Shown: piece after piece, positions 47,523 to 59,880 of the stretch | Layout of the letters: each line of letters opens with the position of its first letter | Numbering within the stretch: position 1 is the stretch's first letter | Source of the DNA: Zychaea mexicana | Lineage: Eukaryota > Mucoromycota > Mucoromycetes > Mucorales > Lichtheimiaceae | Assembly: GCF_025766255.1 (NCBI RefSeq) | Contig: NW_026516741.1 | Coordinates: forward strand, 124,001 to 188,000 | DNA length: 64,000 bases | Direction: 5' to 3' | Program-made: the position numbers and the translations under genes | The notes under the pieces: generated by a model | Databases searched by the model: none | The model's input: the letters and a program-made list of their open reading frames with translations, nothing else | Told to the model about the DNA's origin: nothing

Positions 47523-50500
47523 ATGAGTGATACAACATCACAATCAATTTTCCTGGGCACTCTCAATGTGAGAGGCCTTCAAGGCATAGCTCGCACTGAA
47601 TATAATCAAGAAAAAAACCCAAAAAAACACTTATTAAGATACTTACGCTCCTCTTCCCCCTCCCCTCCCCTTCATATATTAGCTATTCAAGAACACAACG
47701 TGACTCCCCCCTACTACCATAATATAGATTTACACCTCCAATCCCATCAATCCCTTTGGACCCCTCACTGTGCACTCTTTAGTTTAGACTCCAACATCCA
47801 ATTACATCTCGTTAATAGCTACCTCTCTGGCCGTGTCTTACTGGCTCGGGTAACGTATACCAACAACACCATCGATCCCTTCTACATCATCTGCATCTAT
47901 GCTCCAGCAACATATTCACCACGCCGGCAATTCTACCACGAATTAAGCACCACCTGGTCCACTATTGCCAGCACCAGCATTCTCCGTCGCTGTTTCCTCA
48001 TGGGCGACTTTAACCTTCAACTGCATCGACACACCAACCATTGTTCAGCCTGGCGCGACATTATCTCTCAACATTTTACCGATTGCATCACAGAACCGGG
48101 AGACAAACCACTCCCAACTTTTAGGAGCCACTGCGCCCGCACCACCATCGATTACATATTTCGCAGCTCTGAATTAATTTCAACTACACCCAACGTGCAT
48201 TACCTCAACTCATCTGAGTGGACTGATCACTGTTTGGTAACCACAGCCTTACCCCTCCCCTTCAGAACAGGCCCAGGAAACTGGCGCCTCCACCCTCATT
48301 ACCTCACCCACGATGACTATGTTGAGAAACTAGACCACTTGTTTGATGTTATTCAAAATGATCCAACCACTAACAATCACAGTCCGCAAGATCAATGGGA
48401 CAACCTCAAAGCAGCTGTAAAGCAACTTAGCATCACCTATGGGCGCCACCTGAAACGCTCTCATCAACAAACCCAACATCTATACCGTGAACGTCTTCGA
48501 ATCCTTCGGAAACAACAACCAAATCGAGACCGCCTACAAGCAATCGAGTCAACCATCGCCTCAAAACAGCTAGACGACATGGCCACCCTGGCCCTCCGAG
48601 CCAAACAACGCTGGCAGGAACAGGGTGAACGCAGTACGAAGTATTTCTACCGAGTTTTAAATCAACGCCAACAAAAACAATATATGCCGCATTTACGAGA
48701 AACAGCTACATCTACAACCTTCTTCACCACCCCCGAGACTATGTTACACCATGCACACAGTTTTTATGCACGGCTGTATACACCTGACCCCATCGACCAA
48801 GCCGCCATTGACGAGCTACTCTCCAACATACCCGCCGACGTACACTTCACCTCATCAACAATCAACTTTACTTAACCCAATATCCATTGACACACTTGTC
48901 ACGCAACTTAAGCATACCCCAAAGAACTCCAGCCCGGGAATGGATGGTCTTCCATTTGTTTTCTGGCAGCACGCACTTACTCATCCATATGTCGCCCAGC
49001 TCGCAGTACAAGTCTACAACGAAGCACTGTCCACAGCCACGTTTCCAACCTCCTGGCGGCAAACCACCCTGGTCCTGCTGCCAAAAAAAGGGGATACATC
49101 TCTCCTCAAAAACTGGCGCCCAATATCACTAATCAACTGCGACGCCAAGCTACTGACCAAAATCATCTCTAGGCGTATGCCCTTGAATACTCTCGTTAAC
49201 CCTCTTCAAACTGGTTTTATGTCTGGCCGGTCAATTGCCGATAATGGTTTTCTTGCCCGTCTGGTAATGTCGCATGCCTCACTTCAACAGCATCCTGGTG
49301 TCGCCATGCTTCTTGATCAAGAAAAAGCATACGACCGTATCCATCCACATTATCTGCAACAAGTCTTGCAGAATTTTGGTTTGCCCAATCCATTGATTTC
49401 CTGTTTACATTCCCTGTATTACCCTACAAATGTTCACATCAATATTAATGGTCATATTTCCCACCCTTCGCCCAAGGTCGCGGCCTGCGGCAAGGCGACC
49501 CACTATCCCCTCTCCTATTTAATTTAGCATTTGAACCTTGTCTACGTTCTATTCTATCTTCACCACTACTCACTGGTTTTTCTTTCTCTCCTATTAGGCA
49601 CCTTCGTCTCGAAAACTCTCTCCCTGCTCCTCCGCCGTTAAAACTCTTAGCCTATGCCGATGATCTTCTCGTTTTTCTTCCAGTACCTCAGGAATTGTCA
49701 GCACTCCTCAACATCCTTGATACATACGGTCGCGCCTCGAACAGCCGGGTTAACATTGACAAAACAGAAGTCGTATCTCTTTCTGGTGCCCCACTCCCGG
49801 AGTGGATGCCGGCTCTTGCAGACATCGGAATAAACGCAATCCACGATCGTACCTCTGCCCAAGCCATCCGCTACCTTGGCTACCCACTTAGTTCTCATCC
49901 TAAACAGCTAGAAGCCTTCCTCGACAACATCATCAACAAAATACAACGACATTGTCAACTCATCCGGCAACGTAAACTTTCAATCCGAGGTCAAGGCATG
50001 GTCTTAAACTCACTCATCCTCAGCAGGCTGTGGCACGTTCTCACTGTCACGGCGGTGCCTTCATCCTTCTTTCGACGAGTTCGTACGGTCGCCCGCGAAT
50101 TTCTCTCCGTTGGTTACCCAAAAACTGCTTGGTCGACCCTATGTCAACCGCGATCCAAAGGTGGTCTTGGTCTCCTCGACCCCGCCATCCAACAACTTGC
50201 ACTCCAATCACGATGGATACACGGAATTTTCAGTAGTACCTCCCCCCCTCTTATCTCGTTTTATATCCTTTATGAAGTTATGCAACACTCCAAGTCACCT
50301 TCTATATTCCATGCTTTCTTCACCAGCCAACCTATATCGCTCTTTCCCCAACTACTCCATCCCATCATCAAAGCTTGTCATTCGCTTATCCCCCTCACTT
50401 TTTTCCACAAACCCCTACACATTACCCCTGGAACAGCTCTTGTTATTCCCCTCAGACTCTTGCTATTACCCTCATCTTCGATTCCTGTATCCACGCGCGC

Positions 50501-51308
50501 ATTAGCTAAGCTTCATCTATTCGATCTTTTTGTCTTTGACCCTGGCGGATTTTTACGTGTTCGTCACAACAATGAAATCGACAACCACCGCAACACCGTC
50601 TTGGCCCTCAAACGGGCCTTTCTGTCTTCACAACTCCTATTTCCGGAATGGCTGGTGGCATTGCTCTCCCCCACCGCCTTTTCTATACCATCACATTGTA
50701 TAGCAGAGGAACCCCTCGCCAATGCAATCCGTTTCACAAATCTACGCTCAATCGATCACCTATCAACCGCTACTCTACGCCGCACCATCCAAGCCCCCAA
50801 TCCCGATCCCACCTCTGTCACGACCATCCCAGCCCGCAGCTGGCTCAAATTCTGGCGTGCGCCGATCCCCCACAACACACGTACGGTTTGGTGGCGCCTT
50901 CTCCACAAACATATCCCCACGCGCAGTCTTCTTAATAGACATATGCCAGCAATCGTTTCTTCGGATCGATGTCCAATCTGCAATTCTCATGTCGACACTA
51001 TTGACCATTTCTTTGTCTCCTGTCCTATCAAGCTGCGAGTGTGGCGTATCATCTGTCAACAAACCAACTGTGATTGGAGTACTACTGAGATCATACAATA
51101 CCTCACCACCCTCCAACCCCCCACCCGTACACATCATCCACTCTCCGACACTACGATCAGCATTGTAATTCATAGCATCTGGTGCCACCATTGGCGCTTT
51201 GTTTTTGACCAGCAACGGTTCCGAGCCGGCGTCGTCGCCAAGAATGCCCGATATCACTTAGCCGAGTTCACGAGGAGCATGGGAGTGCAATCTTCGGACG
51301 AGGAGTGA
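47523..51308 (+). pseudogene. LINE ORF2: endonuclease-reverse transcriptase, two frame shifts
   Basis: Polyprotein that nicks target DNA and reverse-transcribes the element RNA. The N-terminal endonuclease/exonuclease/phosphatase domain shows LGTLNVRGLQG, AIQEHNV, MGDFNLQ, TTIDYIFRSS and WTDHCLV. The reverse transcriptase has GMDGLPF, NWRPISLINCDAKLL, LDQEKAYDRI, GLRQGDPLSPLLFNLAF and AYADDLLVFLP. The C-terminus has a zinc-binding zf-RVT-like end, CPICNSHVDTIDHFFVSC. The frame changes at about 48855-48872 (one base gained) and returns at about 49465-49480 (one base lost), so the RT fingers/palm segment lies in a different frame from the rest. Either the copy is inactive or the assembly has two base errors. 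All catalytic motifs are otherwise present. Confidence 0.92.
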
Positions 51309-51445
51309 ACCTTCTACCAGCTTAGTCTTCCACTTTAGTATTCTATATAATTTCCCCATTATTCTTCTTTATGTTTAAATTTTCAATTACAGGGCGTACC
51401 ATTTTGGTTCCCCGTCATCAATAAAGTATACAAAAAAAAAAAAAA

Positions 51446-51459
51446 GCTGTTCTTATGCT
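51446..51459 (+). repeat. Right target-site duplication of the LINE
   Basis: GCTGTTCTTATGCT directly after the poly(A) tract, matching 46035-46048 base for base. Confidence 0.93.
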
Positions 51460-51551
51460 ATCCAGTTGACGATCAGACGAATAAAGAAATGAAATCATCA
51501 AATGACGGGTACCCTATTAACGTGTGTCCTGACAGTGAGTATATGCAATAA

Positions 51552-52228
51552 TGCGTGTTGAACTCTCTGTTCTCGTTCTTCTGTTAACGAAGTATGGCAT
51601 CTCGCATTGTTTATAATTGCCGTTTCTATGTAGCAGCTTATTTTAAAATGCCTACTATAGTTGGTTTGCCCAAAAACTCACTCCATAATGCGAAGTTCAT
51701 CCTCCTCCGGCACTCTCAACAAATCCTTCAGTATACTACTTCCTGATTTACTATCTTGAATATACTTGCTATCTACATAGCTCGTGTATGAACTGTTTTG
51801 TCTAAACACATTCAAATATGAGTTTTTACCCTACTTAACTAGTATTACAGTAATAGTATTGGTTGATCGATTATGAGGAGCAATGGAAATAACTGATTAG
51901 CTCATACCATTACATTGTCTTTGACTTCTCATATGAGAAGCGGGAACTATTGGAATACACACACACACAGACCAGTTGTGCGGGTTAGGTATTAAGCTAA
52001 ATTCTGGTTTTCAGCTTAAAGCGTCTATCTCATATTAACCGTATTCACACAAGTTGCAATCTGCTACATGTGATTATTTTGTCGCATTGTCTCTACGGAT
52101 AACAATTTTTCCGCAGCGGCGATTCGGTTCTTCCACAGGCTCTCCGCGCCCTTGTTCTTTTCTTTTCTATTCTCATTTCTTTCATTTCTTTGTTTTCTCG
52201 TGTCCGATTGACATACTCGATATCAGCA
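51552..52228. other. Intergenic region downstream of the LINE
   Basis: May hold a second exon of the interrupted frame (51634-51746) and then the pyrimidine-rich leader of the phosphotransferase gene (about 52140-52200). An AC run is at about 51959-51967. No other gene is seen. Confidence 0.45.
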
Positions 52229-53891
52229 ATGTTTTCATCCATTGTTGATCAAAATTTAACACCAGAAAAGTTAGCGAATCTTAAATATTACAAGTATAAT
52301 GCAGTGGATAAATCTTTGCTGTCTCGATATCTGCTACGGCACTACTGGGATTGGGCCAGCGACTTCTTCCCAAAGAGTATGGCGTAAGGATTCACAAAAC
52401 ACTAGAAACGCTAAACATCCCGTATACACACACACACGCGTTAAGAGAAAACTTGGAGATTTACATGAAATTACTTCTTCTTTTAATTACAAGTATAGTC
52501 CCAACCTTATCACCTTAACTGGATTTATGTTTATTTTGTTTAACGTGGCTTTAGCATGGTACCTGGCGCCGACTTTGGACATAGACGAAGATCCACCCCG
52601 ATGGATTTATCTCAGCTACGCTGCTGGAATCTGGCTTTATTCTACATTCGATAACGTCGACGGACGACAAGCACGACGTACAAACAGCTCAAGCCCCCTT
52701 GGTGAATTGTTTGATCATGGCTGCGACGCTTTAAACACGATTTTTTCGTCAGTAATTCAAGCAGGTGCGCTTGGATCCGGACATTCTCGTGCAACAGTGC
52801 TGCTATGCTTGATTGAGGCTTTTGGGTTCTATCTGTCCACTCAGGAAGAGTACCATACTGGTGTATTGTACTTGGGCTATGTAAATGCACCAACTGAAGG
52901 GATTGTCCTTGCACTAGTAGTTTTTACGATTTCCGGTATCTTTGGCAAGTATATCACCTTACAATTTTCAACAAAAGCGTGCAAATACGCGAGATTTATT
53001 ATATACAGTAATCATTTGACTGATCCCGAATTTCCATGATGATGCTTCTACATTATATTAGGCCCTGCCATTTGGCGTACCCCAGTAGGTCATATTATTC
53101 CGTATCTGCCCCCACCGATCGCTTCCATGTCTTTCTCACATGGCTGGATTGCTCTTGTGGGCTCGTTCCTTGTGACCACCCACGTTCCATTATGGTATGT
53201 ATTGATGCTGCTGATTGGTTTTCAAGGATTTGTGGTGAGCGAATGCCGAAATACTGTATTAATTTTATGTCACTGTAACAACAATCAAAATAAGCTTCTA
53301 CGCAATGTATAAAGCTTGCCGTAAGCAGGGCAAGCCTTTCCTATCAACTGTCACCGCAGAATGCGTACCAATAGCGGTATACTGTTCTGCAGTGTATGCA
53401 TGGTGCATGTCGCCTCACTCATTTATTCTGTCGCATCACTACCTTGTCCCTTATTTTGTTGCTATTGGCATTGTATTTGGTCGCATGGCATCGAAAATTA
53501 TTTTGGCTCATCTGACGAGATCTGCTTTTCCTAAGTTCACCATACTATTGGTCCCATTGGTGCTTGGTGCTGTTGTCGTGAACTTACCAAACATTCCTGG
53601 CATGTATGTATCTTTTAATAATATATGTATATATCTTCATTACATGATTACGAGATGCATCATAGCAAATACAAGCGCTACTCACAGTTCCGAACATATT
53701 ATGTACAATGCATATTTAGACCCGAGCTGCTTACCCCTCAATTCGAGTTAACTTATATATATTGCTTATTAATATTTGCAACCGTTGTTTACTTGCGATG
53801 GGCCGTTGCTGTCATTAATGCCTTCTGTTCATACCTTGGTATCCGATGCTTTACTATTACAACGAAGAAGCCGCAGTCCAAGGCAAATTAA
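52229..53891 (+). CDS. CDP-alcohol phosphotransferase (ethanolamine/choline, Ept1/Cpt1 type)
   Basis: Integral membrane enzyme of the ER or Golgi making phosphatidylethanolamine or phosphatidylcholine from CDP-ethanolamine or CDP-choline and diacylglycerol, the last step of the Kennedy pathway. The first exon (52229 to about 52385) carries NLKYYKYNAVDKSLLS, shared by the family. The next begins with PNLITLTGFMFILFN, then the signature DGRQARR...GELFDHGCD, a complete D-G-x2-A-R-x8-G-x3-D-x3-D active site. Later exons encode further membrane helices (YLPPPIAS, WIALVGSFLVTTHVPLWYV, YFVAIGIVFGRMASKIILAHL, FTILLVPLVLGAVVV) and a short basic tail ending PQSKAN. About 400 residues. The substrate (ethanolamine or choline) cannot be decided from what I see. 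Confidence 0.92.
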
Positions 53892-54181
53892 ATTAATCAT
53901 ACTATCCATCCCCCTTTTCCCCCGTGAAACATATTATATAACGTAGCACCAGCAAGTATTCGATGTACAAATCTATTGAACAATCACAGGATGTATATGT
54001 AGCCCACACATCATACTGTATCCCATCCCTTTTTCCCCTTTTAAATATTTTTAAAGGTGTTTCATTTATAAGTGCTTCCTTAATGTGTATAATACATGTT
54101 ATCAGCATGTACATGTGTGGATTACGATTGTTACATTTGTTTTATATACAAGGACACATTATATTTGTTGTCGAATGCTCT

Positions 54182-57100
54182 TTATAACCAGTCTTTCGAA
54201 GACATATTAGCGCGGGAATCTTCTTTGGGGGAAAAGTCTCCTTCGTCATATTCTGCGATAGATCCACTGCCAGGATCACGGATTGAAATGGCGGTAGAGT
54301 GAAAGCTAGGTTGTTCTTCGAAACTGTTATTGGCGTTGTTTTCAGTAGTGTCTGCCGTTTCCGCTAGCTCTTCATTGACATAGTCTTCCAATATGTCGGT
54401 TCTGTTGCGCAAATCAAATATATTGTCCGTATCATCTACACTCGAAGAGATGGATGTGTACTGATCACTCAATAGTGCTTTTTCAATCAATTCTCGAATA
54501 AAATTGTCCGACTTGGGGTTGCGTAATGCCTGAAAGTATTCACATCATGATTAGATACTGTATAGGCCAAATAATGGTGTTGACGGATATTTTTCGTGTT
54601 CATCATTACATCTCACAATACCTTGTAATATTCGATAAGTGCTTTTCCCACTTTGCCTTGAATATGGTTTATCAATCCTATAGCGGCGTGCACATCAGAG
54701 TTCTGTGGGTTTTTGTCTAGAGCTAGGCGGAAACATTTCAAGGCACGGTCATATTTTCTATAGTCAAAGAAAAAATTATTAGTCTACCAAAATAACAGTA
54801 GCTAAGGGAGTTTACTTTATTGCACGCTCTGCGAAATAACCTCATTCGTCTGTATACATGGCCGAAATTAGCCCACAATCTCTCCCAAAGGTTGCTGAGA
54901 GGACTCTGACGATCTTTAGCCAATTTTAATGCATTTCGTAGGTGATCAAGTGCTTGTGGATACCTGAGTTTTATTTTTTGTGAGCTGAAATACACACACA
55001 CATACACACACAGATATGTACATATACAAGAACAACATAAAGGGACTTGTAAACTTACTCTGCCTTTCGATAATGGTATGTTGCTATTTCGTTCAACAGG
55101 AAAGGATCGCTTTTGCATTTACTGGAGCTTTTCTTCAGATACTCAAAAGCAGCATCCAGCATGTTTTGCTCCATGTATTGCACGCCAATGTACATGTAAG
55201 GAAGGTGTGATCTAATACTCATTTTTCCATGTGAGCTGCACGTACATTACAAGATACACATTTTTGTTGATATTGAGACTGTTCGCTTGTTTACCCTGGT
55301 ATTAGTTTGCTGCACATAGCGTATGCACTTATTGCTTGGTCGTGATCTTTTTCAGCAGCAAATGCATGCCCATAGCCAAGCCAGGAGTCTTCAAAGTACT
55401 GATCGATAGCAGTTGCTTGACTAAATATAATATCGTTAAAAAAATCAGAGTCGTATGAGCACTCGTATTGAGGGAAACGGAGTACAGAGGACAGCTATAC
55501 CTAAAATAGCGACGTGCTTCTGGATATTTATCAATGTAAAGATAATACATGCCAACAGCATGCCACGTCACTGCCTTGTCGTTTAGCCTGTCTACCAATT
55601 CTTGGGCCAAAGTATACAGTTCGTCTTTCATCTTTAGCTCGTATAAGCACGTAATGTATGATGGTATCGATTTTGTATAAAGAGCATCTTCTTTCCGTAT
55701 TCTAGAATTAACATGGATCATTGTTTTAAGTGAGTATAACCAGGAAAAATATATCAACAACTAATTCAGCAGATTTGGCACGTACTCTTGGCATATGCTT
55801 AAGCATTCTTCGTATTTGCATTCTGCCAGTAATGTCCGTGCTGTACTATGCATAACATCGAGACTCCTTTTCAAACCGAATTCTGTCTCTGCTTCCTTTT
55901 GCTTTTGCTGGATATCCTCCGTGTGCGAATACTAATGGTATAAACGCGAGCAATCAGTTTTAGGACGAAATCTCCCTAAACAATTAATCGAGATGGGTTG
56001 CTTCTTACTCTTTTTAACTGGATCATATAAAGTGATCGAAACAGATCTGCATCGGATAAACCACAGTGTTCTTCGTAGGGTAAGGTCGATATAAAGTCCC
56101 ATTCTAGAAAACATGTACTGTTGGTTTTCAAGCATCTTGGAGTAGACATAACAATAAAGCAGACATGTGCACTCACCGGCTTTTTCTTCCAGCATATTGT
56201 ATTCAATCAGGGCATCCAATGCCTAAAAAAGTAGCAGGCATGTTAGCATGAAATTTATGCTAGACAGCACTATGCAGAATAATTCGAACTCACATCGTAA
56301 CACTTGACGTCAACACGAAGTGCTTCTTTGAAACAATTCTTAGCCTTTTCGATCTCTCTCAGTTGCAAGTACGCTGTTCCTCGGGCATAGCACATCATAG
56401 ATTCTAACTATATACACTATTGCATCAGAAGAGATACTTTCGATTTTTCAAACTGCTAGTGAGGTTGACTTATAATCTTACCTTAATAAGCCCGTCGCTT
56501 GCTCCGCGTCTTGAGTCTTCGTACCACCATATATGCGCATGTGCATTTTTGTCGGCGAATGGGTTGTCAGGTCCCAAATAATCCAAAGCATCATGCCAGT
56601 TCTCCAGTCCAATCTGCTCAAACGATATCAAGCTATTATTCATTGTTTTCTCTATGCTCAAGTCCATTGTCCGGCACCAGGAACACACCCTCTCTTACCG
56701 CACATAATCCGGCCAGGTATCGACATTGAACGCTTTTGTTTAATGTTTTCTTTTTGTTAAGCAGATCCAATGCTCTTTCATATTCGTGTGATTGGTAATA
56801 CGCTTGAGCAAGAAAATACACGTCGTTAAAGTCATCTATTTTTTTTTGGTTTTATGTTTTGACAAGAGACCGACACAAGCATATATCCATTTATTATTAG
56901 TATTTTATATACGTTGACATCCTATATTTCATACTGAATTCACTCTACCTGAGATAGCACACACTTTCTCGGCAAAGAATGTCGCAGCTTTAGTGAGGTG
57001 TTGATGAGCGGCGTCTTGTCGTAGATACCGCAATCGATCTTCACGTGTATAGTTTCCTTGGTAAGAATGTTCTTGCAAATTCTGTAATAGCCCTCGATGC

Positions 57101-57405
57101 ATGCGCATCGGCGAAGCATACTGGTAGTTGGATGCATCTGTTGCTAAAGACAAACTTTGTCTTGTATGTGTCGAAAATGGCATACGTAGTGGCGAATCTT
57201 CCACTTGCGGGTCGCTTAACATAGAGTGCAATTCACTGGTGTTGTGATTGTTGCGTGTGATCGGGGAAGCGGATATTTCGCGTAGATTTGATAGGCTGCC
57301 ATCGCCACCACCAGGACTACCGGTTAGTATTCGCGAGGTAGGTGAAGTCAGTTCAAAGGAATCTGCTCGTAAGGGTGAATTCTGAGGACGATTTCGAGGC
57401 TGCAT
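54182..57405 (-). CDS. CDC16: Anaphase-promoting complex subunit Cdc16/Apc6 (TPR protein)
   Basis: TPR scaffold subunit of the APC/C ubiquitin ligase, which drives the metaphase-anaphase transition. Multi-exon, roughly 750 residues. The first exon (57405 to about 56950) encodes a Ser/Pro-rich leader with many SP sites (NSPLR, LTSPTS, ISASPIT) that suit CDK phosphorylation, then the start of the helical core. The second begins DFNDVYFLAQAYYQSHEYERALDLL, a hallmark Cdc16 TPR. Following exons give YLAGLCA, AHIWWYED, ARGTAYLQLREIEKAKNCFKEAL, the acidic HCGLSDADLF segment, TWHAVGMYYLYIDKYPEARRYF, DSWLGYGHAFAAEKDHDQAI and PYMYIGVQYMEQNMLDAAFEY. The C-terminal tail (54490-54182) is acidic and probably disordered. 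The start is at 57405; a further upstream exon cannot be excluded. Confidence 0.9.
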
Positions 57406-58479
57406 TGATGGTAATCACTAACAAAGAATATAAAACGTATGCGCGGCGTGCACAGGCACAAAATATAGTTCTGGGTTTACAATGACCTTGCTGGGTTGCA
57501 CTACGATCACTTTTATTATGCATGTTGCTGCTCATTTCTGAATTGTTACTAATAGCTACAGACGATCATCTAGCACGTCTGAATGGTGTATAGTCAAGCA
57601 ACTACTGATTCTGCTCGTAGACAATTTGCGAGCGCGGTCGTTGTCTACAGCTTATATGTGGAACTTTGTGAGCAGATCCCAGTCATTGTGAAAGAATTTA
57701 TTACATTGTGTCGGCCTTTTTATATAATGTTTCTTTCTGTAGAGACATTACTGTAGAGACATTACTTTGGACAGAGCGCAGTATCATACTCCCCAACCCA
57801 TATAAAAATTCTAGAGCAAACATCCAGAAAAATTCGCATGTAAGAAGACATAGTTGTACTTACAATACTGTATGATCTACAGTAATGCTAAAAACAATAC
57901 ACTTTCTCTGTCATCTGTTATTCTGCGGTATGTACATAATATGATCTATCATCCACCGCTTAAAATGAAATGTGTTATCAGATATGTATATAAGGGCTTT
58001 GCTTACTCTTTTTAGTAAACACCCTCACTTATGATAGTAAAGTGTTCAAATTGGCTACTATGCAAGTAGCTGAAGTAAGATGTATAGTTATCTCCAACGT
58101 AGCCAATATGAGTCTAGGTAAGGAGCTCACTAACATTGATTTTGTTGTTCTTCCAGGTTCTTATAATCATTCTACTTTGAATTACTTGTTTTCCTACAAT
58201 TAAAAGTCTTCTTTTTCAAAGCCAACGAGGAATATCGTATCTGGGAGAAAAATTCCGTACTATCATAATGGTGCCAAATCTCTGAATCTTTAGCACACAA
58301 GAGACGTATCGACCCTACTCAAGGGAACGGCCACTTTCTGGAGAGAAAATCTCAAAAGACTCGATTCGTCATTATAAAACTACCATCTGCAGTACCAGTG
58401 CAAGTACTACTAAGATGTACTGATAATTTTAGTGTAGGGTGTTGAGGAAGCGATGTACCTTTGGATCTAAAATGTGAAA
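57406..58479. other. Intergenic region between CDC16 and the transposon relic
   Basis: CDC16 promoter followed by AT-rich sequence. A short tandem repeat of about 15 bases (TGTAGAGACATTAC) occurs at 57736-57766. The last part may contain unrecognised 5' remains of the pogo-like element, but I could not define a terminal inverted repeat. Confidence 0.45.
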
Positions 58480-59880
58480 AAAAAACATGCCGCTAACCTG
58501 GAAAGCCAGTACCACTGCTGGGCTTAAGTTCGCAGAAAGATGGGCGATCCCCAAGGAATTCTATAAACATCGAATGGCAGGTAAGACTGCTTTATGAAGT
58601 ATATGATTGACCATCTTCGAACTCATGGAGTATCTGGGACCATGGATTCAACGGTCATGTTAAATAGCTTCCTGACACCATTGACAAAGTAAGAAAGTAC
58701 AAGCCGTGCGACGTTTACAACATGGACGAAAATCGCTCTCTTATACTCCAAACCTTCTCTTATAACTATTATGGGTATAAAACGCATTGAAGGGATGAAG
58801 CAAGACAAGTCAAGAATGACTGTTGCCTTGACGGTGAACGCGGATGGAAGTGAAATCCGTGAGCCGTTGATAAATGGGAAAACTCTCGATTTGAAGTGTT
58901 TTAGAAAGGAAAGATCTGGTAAGTAGTTATGTAGCTTTTTTTCACACAGTTGTTCTTTCTTGAGATATTGCCACTACTATAATTAATTGTCGCTTCATCG
59001 CACGTATTTTCCTAATATTTTGCAAACATGACCGGTGGGGGGTGACCAGCTCTATCTTCTAATCGAATTTTAGGCGTTTAGGTCGAGCCTTGGTTTCTCA
59101 GAAACGAAACGTCTTGCTCTTGCCGGACAGTTTTTCCGGGCAGTGCTTTGCGATGTGAGATTGTGTACCTCCCCCAAAATACGATACCCACATTGCAGCA
59201 TCTAGATGTCGGGACCATTCGCTCACTTGAGACCATTTCATTTGAGGTTTTTAAAATACAGAAATATAATAATAGCCTCCAAATACCTATGAATAACACA
59301 TTAATTTATAGATAGATTACGCTTAATAGCAATTTCATGTATCAACGAGTCTACGAAGAGACTAGGGCTTGTCAAGGTCGAGAATCGGTGTCAACCGGCG
59401 GACAGACTTTTTGGGCACTAATCTCAACTGTCATGAAATGGATGCGGCTCTCTTGTGCTAAACCATGTACTTTCTGATACCGCTCGCCATTGCTTTGTTT
59501 AAGCTCTACCAAGCGCTCTTGACTTCAATCCGAACTTCATTGAGGCGGATATCGAAGAAACGGCGAGACAAGAACACATCGAAAATCACCTATATGGTTA
59601 TGTCCAAAAAACATATACGGTCTTACCTTTAAATGAGTCAACGATGGATAGTCTTATTGATCTTGAGTACGAGGGTGAGGCTTCCCCACCACTAACGACA
59701 GATGCATAAATTGTTGCCCCTGTATCGAAGCAAAACAACCCACAGTTATTGATAATAGTGAAGATCCATATAAGCTATAGCTTCTATCGAACTTCCTATG
59801 GCACAAAAGATGCAAACACTGAACACGGTAGTCAATTTCCTAAATGCTGAAGAGCGTGATACGTATCGAAGATAATGTTT
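58480..59880 (+). mobile_element. Decayed pogo/Tigger-type (DDE_1) DNA transposon relic
   Basis: Translated fragments in changing frames, in the order of a pogo/Tigger transposase. KFAERWAIPKEF resembles the CENP-B-like DNA-binding region. CDVYNMDE carries the first catalytic Asp context. KSRMTVALTVNADGSE and PLING form the central DDE_1 block. LPQNTIPTLQHLDVGTIRS is the block before the last acidic residue. A C-terminal tail with EADIEETARQ and STMDSLIDLEYEGE follows. Stops and frame shifts separate the blocks, so it is not functional. No clear terminal inverted repeats or TA duplication were found, so the limits are those of the recognisable coding remains. Confidence 0.75.

Larger units (their letters stand above)
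46049..51445 (+). mobile_element. Non-LTR retrotransposon (LINE, L1/Tx1-like), about 5.4 kb
   Basis: A near full-length LINE with two open frames, a 3' poly(A) tract (51432-51445) after an AATAAA at 51419-51424, and a perfect 14-bp target-site duplication on both sides. The 5' untranslated part before the ORF1 ATG is only 19 bases, so the element may be slightly 5'-truncated or naturally short. ORF2 has an apurinic-type endonuclease, so L1/Tx1-like placement is reasonable; the exact clade needs a tree. Codon and base use (C-rich, many CCC/ACC codons) differs from neighbouring AT-rich genes. The perfect duplication implies a recent insertion. Confidence 0.95.
45964..51551 (+). pseudogene. Open reading frame interrupted by the LINE
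   Basis: An ATG at 45964 opens a frame encoding a basic N-terminus (GNLLRRS) and a hydrophobic stretch (LLFCSVLLSLFLC), then enters the LINE at 46049. If the LINE and one copy of the 14-bp duplication are ignored, the frame continues from 51460 without a stop to 51551, 58 residues in all. A good splice donor (GTGAGT, 51535-51540) inside the right half could extend it: with the acceptor at about 51632-51633 the frame runs to a stop at 51744-51746. The first part resembles a signal peptide or signal anchor. I recognise no family, and the frame could be chance. The left part is the best-supported piece. Confidence 0.35.
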
